From assembly GCA_964483635.1 (NCBI GenBank), contig CAZABS010000041.1, forward strand, positions 1-7,500: a stretch of 7,500 nt of DNA, written 5' to 3'. Below, piece after piece: positions 1 through 5,471 of this stretch (the stretch's first letter is position 1; every line of letters starts with the position of its first letter). The position numbers and the translations under genes were made by a program. The notes under the pieces were generated by a model. It saw nothing but the letters and a program-made list of their open reading frames with translations. It ran no database searches and was not told where the DNA came from. This stretch comes from CAZABS01 sp964483635. Lineage in GTDB: Bacteria > Patescibacteriota > Minisyncoccia > Moranbacterales > UBA1568.

Positions 1-10
1 TTGACTCCTC

Positions 11-16
11 TATACT
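11..16 (+). promoter_or_regulatory. Putative -10 box of polA (leaderless start)
   Basis: TATACT lies six bases before the polA ATG at 23. With the usual distance from -10 box to start site, transcription would begin at or within a base or two of the A of the ATG, giving a leaderless mRNA. No Shine-Dalgarno sequence is present in the few bases before the ATG, which fits. The expected -35 region lies outside the window. The TTGACT at 1-6 is only four bases from the box and cannot be its -35. A chance match is possible because only 22 upstream bases are visible. Confidence 0.45.
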
Positions 17-22
17 CAAACC

Positions 23-2638
23 ATGACAACCAAACCAAAAACGCTCGTCCTCCTTGACGGGAACGCATTAATTCATAGGGCGTATCATGCTCTGCCGCCA
101 CTGACGGCAAAGAATGGTGAGGTAGTGCACGCGGTATATGGATTTACCATGACCCTTCTTTCGGTTTTGGAGAAATTTAAACCTGATTATATTGCCGCTT
201 CATTCGATCTTGCGGGACCGACGTTTCGAGATGAAATGTATGAAGATTACAAAGCGACTCGAGTGGCTGCTCCGGACGATCTTTATGCTCAGATTCCATT
301 AGTGAAGAAAGTGGTAGAGGCTTTCAATATTCCTATCTATGAACTTGCGGGGTATGAGGCTGATGATTGTGTTGGCGCGATTGCCAAGCAGGCAGGGAAG
401 GAAGGGGTAGATGTGATTATTGTGACTGGGGATAATGATGCACTTCAACTGGTTGATTCGTATATCAAAGTCTTTTCTATTCGGAAAGGACTCAAGGATT
501 TAGTCCTCTATGATGAGGCGGCTGTTCAGGCGAAATACGGTTTTGGTCCAAGTCAAATTCCTGATTATAAAGGAATTGCCGGTGATCAATCAGACAATAT
601 TCCGGGAGTAGCTGGAATCGGAGAAAAGGGCGCGACGGGACTGCTCCAAGAATTCGGGACACTTGAAAATATTTATGCTCACCTCGGAGAAGTGAAAGAG
701 TCTCTGCGGAAAAAACTCGAAGTAGGTAAAGAGAAAGCTTTTCTTTCGAAGAAACTCGGAACAATTGATATTGCTGCGCCCGTCAAACTAGACCTAGCTG
801 CTTGTCTTACCCATGATTTTGATCGAGAAAAAGTAGTAGAAATGTTTTCTCAATTCGAATTTTTCAGTCTCATCAAACGTATCCCAGGTGACCAGGCAGT
901 GCATCCGGAATCTCGGGGAAAAAATTCAGGGAAAAAACGAAAGCCCATGATTATCAAAACCAAGGAAGAATGGGAGAAATATTCCACAAGGGCTTCGGGT
1001 GGAGTAGCCGTCTTTATTGAGGAGAAGGCGCAATCACTATTCGGCGGCGGGATTGATCGAGTGGAGCTCGCTATACACGATGCTGATGGGGCGGAGATCG
1101 TTTGGAACGAAGAGGCTCAGGTCTTCCTCCAACCATTTCTTGAGAGTCAAGACCAACCGAAGATTTTTTTCGATGCCAAGTATTCGATGCATCTCCTTGC
1201 GCGGGAAGGAGTATATCTTCGTGGGATTATTCACGATGTTTCTCTACTTTCTTATCTCCTCTCGGCAGGCGGAAAGAATGATTTTTCCGAACTTATTTTG
1301 AAGGAACTTGGTACGGAAGAAATACCCTCAAAAGCAGGAGCACTTTTTACGCTGAGTCATATCTTGTGGAGTCGTCTTGAAACAGAAGCAAAGTCTCAGG
1401 AATTTGGCAAAACACTTATTGATGTCTATGAAAATGTTGAACTTCCGCTCATCCCCATTCTGTTTCGGATGGAAGAGCGGGGAATCTATCTCAACACCAA
1501 GACATTTGAGAATATGTCGCACGAGTTTCAAGGGGAGCTCGAATCGCTCGAGAAAAAAATCGTTGTTCTCGCCGGAAGGTCGTTCAATCTTAACTCTCCC
1601 AAACAATTAGCGGAGGTGTTGTTTATCGATCTCAAAATCCCCACTACCAATATTAAAAAAATCAAAACCGGTATTTCTACCGCTTCGACCGAGCTCGCGA
1701 AACTCCGCGCTGAGTATCCGATTGTGGCACTCATCGAAGAATATCGGGAGCTCTTCAAACTCAAGACGACCTATCTTGATGCTCTTCCGACACTGGTTGA
1801 TCCGGAGTCACGTATCCACACGACATACCATCAGACGGTAGCAGCTACTGGCCGACTTTCATCATCTGACCCAAACCTTCAAAACATTCCCGCTCGGCAA
1901 GCCTGGAGTGAGCGGATACGGGGTGCCTTTGAGGCTTCCTCAGGGCACGTTTTTGTCGGAGCTGATTATTCGCAGATAGAGCTTCGGGTGGCTGCTCACC
2001 TCTCGGGCGATACCAATCTCATTGAGGCTTTCACACGGGGCGAAGATATTCATCGAAAGACGGCTGCGGTGGTGTTTGATATCACACCCGAAGAGGTGAC
2101 AGATGATATGCGCCGTCAGGCCAAGGTGTTTAATTTTGGGATTCTCTATGGCATGGGAGCCTTCGGGCTTTCACAAGCGGCTGATATTGATCAGAAGGCA
2201 GCTGCCAAATTTATCAAAGCCTACTTCAAAGAATTTGATGGTATTCGAGAATATTTGGAGCAGTCAAAAATATTCGCTCGGGAGCATGGTTATGTCGAAA
2301 CTGAACTTGGCCGAAGGCGGAGTGTCCCCGAGATTCAGAGTAGCAACATTCAAGTGGCTCGCTCCGGAGAGCGCATGGCGGTCAACATGCCAGTGCAGGG
2401 CTTGGCTGCAGATATCATGAAACTCGCGATGATTGCAGCTGATAAATTAGTACGAGACGAATTTGCTGAAGTTGCAGTGATGCTTCTTCAAGTGCACGAT
2501 GAAATTATTTTCGAAGTGCGTGAGGATATGGCAGTGCACTTTGCTGCTCGTCTCAAAGAGGTGATTCAAAAGGTCTATACCCTCAAAGTCCCGCTCATTG
2601 CTGAAACGGCTATCGGAAAAAACTGGGGAGAAATTTAG
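23..2638 (+). CDS. polA: DNA polymerase I (5' nuclease active, proofreading domain decayed)
   Basis: Family A DNA polymerase of 871 residues, within the normal size range. It should act in the cytoplasm on Okazaki-fragment maturation and repair gap filling. Residues 1-290 form the 5' nuclease: metal ligands D12, D62, E112, D114, D115, D137, D139, D188 and D191 all appear present, with the helix-hairpin-helix stretch near 180-205. A basic linker near 297-311 leads to a 3'-5' exonuclease-like domain (about 312-480). By eye its catalytic residues are lost: the Klenow D355 position is I332, D424 is S388, and no YxxxD ExoIII motif is visible. The polymerase domain is intact: DPNLQNIPAR, motif A with D648, motif B with K701, F705 and Y709, and motif C with D826 and E827. 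F705 corresponds to E. coli F762, which normally disfavours dideoxynucleotides. The protein ends in TAG and faces a convergent gene across a shared terminator. The start is favoured because the conserved LVLLDGN strand begins a few residues later. Confidence 0.97.
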   Translation: MTTKPKTLVLLDGNALIHRAYHALPPLTAKNGEVVHAVYGFTMTLLSVLEKFKPDYIAASFDLAGPTFRDEMYEDYKATRVAAPDDLYAQIPLVKKVVEAFNIPIYELAGYEADDCVGAIAKQAGKEGVDVIIVTGDNDALQLVDSYIKVFSIRKGLKDLVLYDEAAVQAKYGFGPSQIPDYKGIAGDQSDNIPGVAGIGEKGATGLLQEFGTLENIYAHLGEVKESLRKKLEVGKEKAFLSKKLGTIDIAAPVKLDLAACLTHDFDREKVVEMFSQFEFFSLIKRIPGDQAVHPESRGKNSGKKRKPMIIKTKEEWEKYSTRASGGVAVFIEEKAQSLFGGGIDRVELAIHDADGAEIVWNEEAQVFLQPFLESQDQPKIFFDAKYSMHLLAREGVYLRGIIHDVSLLSYLLSAGGKNDFSELILKELGTEEIPSKAGALFTLSHILWSRLETEAKSQEFGKTLIDVYENVELPLIPILFRMEERGIYLNTKTFENMSHEFQGELESLEKKIVVLAGRSFNLNSPKQLAEVLFIDLKIPTTNIKKIKTGISTASTELAKLRAEYPIVALIEEYRELFKLKTTYLDALPTLVDPESRIHTTYHQTVAATGRLSSSDPNLQNIPARQAWSERIRGAFEASSGHVFVGADYSQIELRVAAHLSGDTNLIEAFTRGEDIHRKTAAVVFDITPEEVTDDMRRQAKVFNFGILYGMGAFGLSQAADIDQKAAAKFIKAYFKEFDGIREYLEQSKIFAREHGYVETELGRRRSVPEIQSSNIQVARSGERMAVNMPVQGLAADIMKLAMIAADKLVRDEFAEVAVMLLQVHDEIIFEVREDMAVHFAARLKEVIQKVYTLKVPLIAETAIGKNWGEI

Positions 2639-2664
2639 GAATTGAAAGCGGAAAAAGAGGAAAC

Positions 2665-2695
2665 AAAAAACGACCAAGTGGCCGTTTTCTTTTCT
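2665..2695. terminator. Bidirectional intrinsic terminator between convergent genes
   Basis: Arms 2667-2675 and 2680-2688 surround a 4-base loop AAGT. Read on the minus strand the stem is continuous with one G-U pair and is followed by a T-rich run with six T in a row, a good terminator for the 110-residue gene that ends 44 bases upstream on that strand. Read on the plus strand the same stem carries one A-C mismatch and is followed by TTTTCTTTTCT, so it may also end polA transcription. It begins about 27 bases after the polA stop. Confidence 0.75.
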
Positions 2696-2731
2696 AACTC
2701 CTGTGCGGCTTCAGATCCTTCTCGTGTACGC

Positions 2732-3064
2732 TTACTGCTCAGTACTTTTGAATTTCTCTGCAACAGCACGAACGAGAGCGGGATGATACGAGGAAAAATC
2801 AGGATTTTGTTCGATGAACCGACGACATTCATCCTCGGTCAATCTGTCCGAGTCTCCTTCAAACTGTAAGAGGAGTGCTTTTACCGCCTCTCCAAATCGA
2901 TACTGACTTACGACTTCCGCGGCACCATTCACCTTGAGCTCATGGAGTTTTTCTTCAAATCCCCGGGCTGGGAACTCAACTCCTCTTGGGACTGGCTTAT
3001 CGTCTTTTTGGAAACGCCGGACACCACCTGCATAGAACTCTCCTCCTTCAATTGATTGTCCCAT
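2732..3064 (-). CDS. Uncharacterised 110-residue protein
   Basis: I do not recognise a family. The first 38 residues are rich in Gly, Pro and charged residues and are probably flexible. Residues about 39-108 look helical and amphipathic, with alternating charged and Leu/Val/Phe positions, and there is one Cys in a segment reading TEDECRRFIEQNPDF. No signal peptide, membrane segment or metal-binding motif is visible, so a small cytoplasmic protein is likely. Support for a real gene: it fills the space between polA and mutM, has its own extended -10 promoter and a terminator, and overlaps no other gene. An in-frame TAA at 3085-3083 excludes a longer N-terminus, so the ATG at 3064 is probably correct. 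There is only a weak AAGG close to the ATG and no proper Shine-Dalgarno. The operon context gives no function; it is divergent from mutM and convergent with polA. Confidence 0.75.
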   Translation of the reverse strand: MGQSIEGGEFYAGGVRRFQKDDKPVPRGVEFPARGFEEKLHELKVNGAAEVVSQYRFGEAVKALLLQFEGDSDRLTEDECRRFIEQNPDFSSYHPALVRAVAEKFKSTEQ

Positions 3065-3068
3065 AGCC

Positions 3069-3100
3069 TTGAATAGAATTGATTACCTAGCTAGTATACC
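3069..3100 (+). promoter_or_regulatory. Putative mutM promoter overlapping the divergent promoter
   Basis: Two readings are possible. TTGAAT at 3069-3074 with a 17-base spacer to TAGTAT at 3092-3097 gives a standard sigma-70 layout with four of six matches in each box. Alternatively TATACC at 3095-3100 is the -10 box. Either way transcription would start only about 3-6 bases before the mutM ATG, so the mRNA is nearly leaderless. An 8-base palindrome CTAGCTAG lies at 3087-3094 within the region. Confidence 0.5.
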
Positions 3101-3101
3101 A
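3093..3101 (-). promoter_or_regulatory. Extended -10 promoter for the 110-residue gene
   Basis: On the minus strand this reads TGGTATACT, an extended -10 element (TG, one base, then TATACT, five of six matches to TATAAT). Transcription should start near 3086, giving a leader of about 22 bases before the ATG at 3064. No convincing -35 is seen at the expected distance, which an extended -10 can tolerate. The box overlaps the putative mutM -10 on the other strand. Confidence 0.6.
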
Positions 3102-3109
3102 GAACAACT

Positions 3110-3961
3110 ATGCCGGAACTCCCAGAGGTACAAACAGTCGTCAATCAGCTGGGTCGGAAAGTAAAAGGACGGAAAATCCTGGGGTTTTGGACGGATTGGC
3201 CAAAGAAAGTCCTGCTTCCAGTGAAAAAACTCGAGAAACATGTGCAGGGAACAACTATTCTCGGGACGCGCCGCCTTGGGAAGACCATCATCATTGATCT
3301 TGATAACAATTTCTCTCTCGTGATCCATCTCAAGATGACGGGGCACTTGTTGGTAAAAACGAAAGAAAATAGAGAGAGTCCCGCTTTTACGAAAGATCCG
3401 ATCAATGGGTTTATCCATCACATTTTTCACTTGGATCACGGGACAACTATCGAGTTTTCTGACATGCGTAAATTTGGCTGGATAGATCTCTCGAAAACTA
3501 CTGACGTTCCTCATCATGTACACATCGAAAGATTAGGAAAAGATGCTCTGGCGAGAGATTTTACCAAGGAATATTTTGAAAGCTTAATTGGAAAAAATTC
3601 GCGGCGGCCAATTGGAATCCTCCTTCTTGATCAAGAAAAAATATCAGGAATTGGGAATATTTACCGAAGCGAAGCGCTCTATCGAGGGAGGATTCTCCCA
3701 CATCGCTCGAGTCAGAGTCTCTCAAAAGAGGAAATCGGGAAACTCTACGTATCAATTGGAGAGGTCCTTCATGAAGCACTTAACCTACGGGGGACAAGCG
3801 ACGGGGATTTCCGGGATACGAGCGGAAAACAGGGGAGTTTCAAGGAACGACTGTTTGTTTACGGGCGAACCGGTGAACCTTGTAAGCGCTGTGGTACAAT
3901 AATTGTGCGGAAAAAATTGGGACAACGCAGTGTTTTTGTTTGCCTCAAGTGTCAACACTAA
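3110..3961 (+). CDS. mutM: Formamidopyrimidine-DNA glycosylase (Fpg/MutM)
   Basis: Bifunctional glycosylase/AP lyase that removes 8-oxoguanine and formamidopyrimidines from DNA in base excision repair. The 283 residues match the usual Fpg length. The N-terminus MPELPEVQT supplies the Pro2 nucleophile and Glu3. K58, in the RRLGK motif, matches the conserved catalytic-pocket lysine, and the segment with HLKMTGHLL follows. The helix-two-turn-helix has the DQEKISGIGNIYRSEAL signature. The C-terminal zinc finger is complete, with four cysteines as CxxC, 16 residues, then CxxC, and the conserved GQRSVFVC stretch. Because Pro2 must be the new N-terminus, the start at 3110 is secure, and an in-frame TAG lies just upstream at 3092-3094. 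No Shine-Dalgarno is visible. The next gene starts 17 bases downstream on the same strand, suggesting co-transcription. With a proofreading-deficient Pol I encoded nearby, repair of oxidised bases may matter more here, but that link is only inference. Confidence 0.97.
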   Translation: MPELPEVQTVVNQLGRKVKGRKILGFWTDWPKKVLLPVKKLEKHVQGTTILGTRRLGKTIIIDLDNNFSLVIHLKMTGHLLVKTKENRESPAFTKDPINGFIHHIFHLDHGTTIEFSDMRKFGWIDLSKTTDVPHHVHIERLGKDALARDFTKEYFESLIGKNSRRPIGILLLDQEKISGIGNIYRSEALYRGRILPHRSSQSLSKEEIGKLYVSIGEVLHEALNLRGTSDGDFRDTSGKQGSFKERLFVYGRTGEPCKRCGTIIVRKKLGQRSVFVCLKCQH

Positions 3962-3978
3962 CTGAGAATATTATTCAT

Positions 3979-4214
3979 ATGAATGGTGCATTGAAAGCGG
4001 TTTTTTCGGTTCTTGGAATACTCGTCGTGGCTGCTGGAGTCTATTTTTTCATTGGGAGCAAAAAAGCGGTGAGTCCAATTGATCTCAATAACGATCGTCA
4101 GGCGAATGGCGGAGTAGTCGATACCAAGCCAATGAATCCTGAAAACGTGAGTGCTCTGGCTGGGCTCGCCTGCGAGAATAGAAATCGTCGTCCAATTGCG
4201 GTGATGCAGCCAGC
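3979..4214 (+). CDS. DUF3048 (YerB-like) membrane-anchored protein, N-terminal part, cut by assembly gap
   Basis: The visible 78 residues begin with one hydrophobic helix at about residues 5-25 (VFSVLGILVVAAGVYFFIG), followed by a polar extracytoplasmic linker. The segment near 56-78, LAGLACENRNRRPIAVMQP, resembles the opening of the DUF3048 domain, in which a short 'LTGLP' stretch leads to a conserved 'NRRPVAVMIDN' strand. DUF3048 proteins such as Bacillus YerB are extracytoplasmic and have no firmly known function. They usually span about 300-350 residues, so most of the domain is missing here. The anchor has no lipobox cysteine, so it is probably a transmembrane anchor and not a lipoprotein. 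I chose ATG 3979 over the in-frame ATG at 3940 because the latter overlaps mutM and would add a polar extension before the anchor. The gene lies 17 bases after mutM, probably in the same transcript. Confidence 0.7.
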
Positions 4215-4314
4215 NNNNNNNNNNNNNNNNNNNNNNNNNNNNNNNNNNNNNNNNNNNNNNNNNNNNNNNNNNNNNNNNNNNNNNNNNNNNNNNNNNNNNN
4301 NNNNNNNNNNNNNN
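4215..4314. other. Assembly gap of exactly 100 N
   Basis: A run of 100 N joins two contigs. The round number is the usual placeholder for a gap of unknown size, so the true distance and reading frame across it cannot be known. Codons before the gap are in the frame of 3979 and the open frame after it is in a different phase, so treating the gap as 100 real bases would give a false frameshift or a false stop. Confidence 0.99.
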
Positions 4315-4315
4315 A

Positions 4316-4387
4316 GGTGTTGAAGTACCCGAAAACAAAGGCGTTGAGAAGTCCGGATTCCACTTGGAAGCCGGACTTCCAAGTTAA
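4316..4387 (+). CDS. C-terminal remnant of a protein interrupted by the gap
   Basis: After the gap an open frame encodes 23 residues beginning GVEVPENKGVEK and ending LEAGLPS, then TAA at 4385-4387, just 11 bases before holA. It may be the tail of the DUF3048 protein or of a different gene lost in the gap; the sequence is too short to tell. The last third of it is also a strong hairpin, so the coding status is uncertain. Confidence 0.4.
   Translation, partial: GVEVPENKGVEKSGFHLEAGLPS
4344..4382 (+). repeat. Strong imperfect stem-loop beside the gap and before holA
   Basis: Arms 4348-4356 and 4371-4379 are perfectly complementary over nine bases, continuing inward as TTCC/GGAA (4358-4361 with 4366-4369) after one A-G mismatch, with loop ACTT. 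Outside, TTG/CAA can add three pairs with a one-base bulge. It overlaps the stop of the upstream frame and has no T run after it, so it is not a standard terminator. It could be a 3'-end stabilising stem, a factor-dependent pause site or part of a dispersed repeat. Confidence 0.6.
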
Positions 4388-4398
4388 GAGATACTCGT

Positions 4399-5352
4399 AT
4401 GTTGTATTTTTTCTCAGGAAATGATTGGTTTCGGATGCACGAAGCGACCCAAAGACTCCGTGATGAATTCTTGACGCAGCAAGAAGATGCAGAGGCCTAC
4501 ACGTTCCGTGCAGAAGACTTCCCAGAAAAACTCTCTCTCGTGAGAGATCTTCTTTCTGGTGGATTATTTCGAACTCCAGTCAGCATAGCGATTTCCTTGA
4601 ATGACGACATTTCTGATTTAGTGAAAGCTGAGTTTCAGAAAATTCTGCAGCCAGCGGAAACAGAACAAACGTCTTTGGTGATGGTTACGACTTCACTCAA
4701 ACCAAAGAAGGGAGATTTTTTTTGGAAATGGCTTTCCCAGGTTGCGACAACGGAGATCTACAACCATCTTGATGGAGCTGAGCTCAGTGTCTATACTGAG
4801 AAACTTTTGCACCAGATTGATCCCCATAAAAAACTCGAGAAGAATGCCCAGCATCAACTCTTGTTGAATACTCGCGGGGAGAGTGGGAGAGTGTTTCATG
4901 AGCTCACCAAGCTTTCATTATTGGTTGATGGGACGACCATCACTCTCGGCGACGTCACTTCATGTTCAGAGGAACCTCTTGAAAGCGATGTGTTTGGGGC
5001 ACTTGATGCGCTCGTCCGGGGTGAGCGTGAGCGAGCGATTGCACTCCTTCGCAAAGAAGAAAAACTCGGGGTACCCGTGGAGCGTACCTTGGGACTATTG
5101 GCGTGGCAGCTGCGGCGACTCATCGAAATCCAAGAACTCTATGAGAGTGGAGTGAAGACTTCCGGGGCTATCGCCAAAGAACTCGGTATGAAAAGTGATT
5201 TTACAGTCCGAAAAGTGCTCCCGCGACTTTCACTTTTCCCGCTGACCCGACTCAAGCGAGGGATGACCCTCCTGGCTGATCTCGATAGCGCGCTGAAAAC
5301 TGGCGCTGCCACCCCTGGTGTCGGTCTCGATCTTTTTGTATGGAAGTTTTGA
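4399..5352 (+). CDS. holA: DNA polymerase III subunit delta (clamp-loader wrench)
   Basis: The delta subunit opens the beta sliding clamp within the clamp-loader complex in the cytoplasm. At 317 residues it has near-normal length for the family (roughly 320-345). The N-terminus MLYFFSGNDWFRMHEATQRL matches the degenerate P-loop-like strand-helix of delta, with no GxxGxGKT Walker A, as expected for a subunit that does not hydrolyse ATP. The middle carries the diverged AAA+ fold. From about V198 the C-terminal collar domain is clear: VFGALDALVRGERERAIALL, a helical stretch with GLLAWQLRRLIEIQEL, then a KELGMKSDFTVRKVLPR stretch and a final long helix with LLADLDSALKTG. Sequence similarity to E. 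coli HolA is low, as is usual. It starts 11 bases after the upstream stop with only a weak GAG before the ATG, and may be co-transcribed with the genes before the gap. The stop is TGA. Confidence 0.88.
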   Translation: MLYFFSGNDWFRMHEATQRLRDEFLTQQEDAEAYTFRAEDFPEKLSLVRDLLSGGLFRTPVSIAISLNDDISDLVKAEFQKILQPAETEQTSLVMVTTSLKPKKGDFFWKWLSQVATTEIYNHLDGAELSVYTEKLLHQIDPHKKLEKNAQHQLLLNTRGESGRVFHELTKLSLLVDGTTITLGDVTSCSEEPLESDVFGALDALVRGERERAIALLRKEEKLGVPVERTLGLLAWQLRRLIEIQELYESGVKTSGAIAKELGMKSDFTVRKVLPRLSLFPLTRLKRGMTLLADLDSALKTGAATPGVGLDLFVWKF

Positions 5353-5353
5353 A

Positions 5354-5374
5354 TACAGCGGTCGAACCGCTGTA
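5354..5374. promoter_or_regulatory. 21-bp near-perfect palindrome (operator or stem-loop)
   Basis: TACAGCGGT and ACCGCTGTA form a perfect 9-bp inverted repeat around CGA, one base after the holA TGA. There is no T tract on either side, so it is not a good intrinsic terminator. It covers the place where a -35 box would sit for the promoter at 5387-5395, roughly -48 to -28 from the predicted start. A dimeric regulator site or a 3'-end stem for holA are both possible. Confidence 0.6.
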
Positions 5375-5386
5375 AACATCTCAAAA

Positions 5387-5395
5387 TGGTATAAT
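5387..5395 (+). promoter_or_regulatory. Extended -10 promoter for the LamG gene
   Basis: TGGTATAAT is a perfect TATAAT with the TG extension. It lacks a recognisable -35. Transcription should start near 5402, giving a 5' leader of about 69 bases. This is the strongest promoter signal in the window and shares its first six bases, TGGTAT, with the extended -10 of the 110-residue gene. Confidence 0.7.
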
Positions 5396-5407
5396 ATGAG
5401 CACTTCA

Positions 5408-5440
5408 CCCTGTTAGAAATTCAGATGTTTTCTAACAGGG
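5408..5440 (+). repeat. Perfect 12-bp stem-loop in the LamG leader
   Basis: Arms 5408-5419 (CCCTGTTAGAAA) and 5429-5440 pair perfectly around a 9-base loop, TTCAGATGT. It begins about six bases after the predicted transcription start, so it would form at the 5' end of the mRNA. No T run follows, so it is not an intrinsic terminator. It could protect the transcript, control translation, or be a dispersed palindromic repeat. Confidence 0.65.
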
Positions 5441-5445
5441 CAAAC

Positions 5446-5471
5446 CTACTCACTACTCACTTTCCTACTCA
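5446..5471 (+). repeat. Three CTACTCA repeats in a pyrimidine-rich leader before the start codon
   Basis: CTACTCA occurs at 5446-5452, 5453-5459 and 5465-5471, the last ending on the A of the start codon. The stretch is rich in C and T, has no purine-rich Shine-Dalgarno, and is likely unstructured. Whether it helps initiation is unknown. Confidence 0.5.

Noticed and set aside
1..6. TTGACT as the -35 box of polA
   Set aside because: It is four bases from the TATACT box, and no -10-like hexamer lies 16-18 bases downstream of it.
1017..1301. 94-codon plus-strand frame and other short frames inside polA
   Set aside because: All overlap the complete polA frame in other phases and have no start signals or recognisable motifs.
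3083..3523. 146-codon open frame on the minus strand over the mutM 5' half
   Set aside because: It lies opposite a well-supported Fpg frame and crosses the divergent promoter; the translation is low-complexity and shows no family motif.
3969..3974. TATTAT as a -10 box for the DUF3048 gene
   Set aside because: It ends only four bases before the ATG, so the transcript would start inside the start codon, and no -35 is seen; co-transcription with mutM is simpler.
3940..4323. 127-codon frame running through the N gap
   Set aside because: The N run has unknown true length, the first 13 codons overlap mutM, and the stop after the gap depends on the false assumption of 100 real bases.
4390..4395. 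GATACT as a -10 box for holA
   Set aside because: Only three bases separate it from the ATG and the first position mismatches; it is too close for a usable start.
5354..5440. CRISPR-like or attachment-site array formed by the two inverted repeats
   Set aside because: The two hairpins differ in sequence and there is no repeated unit with spacers, no integrase gene and no cas gene nearby.
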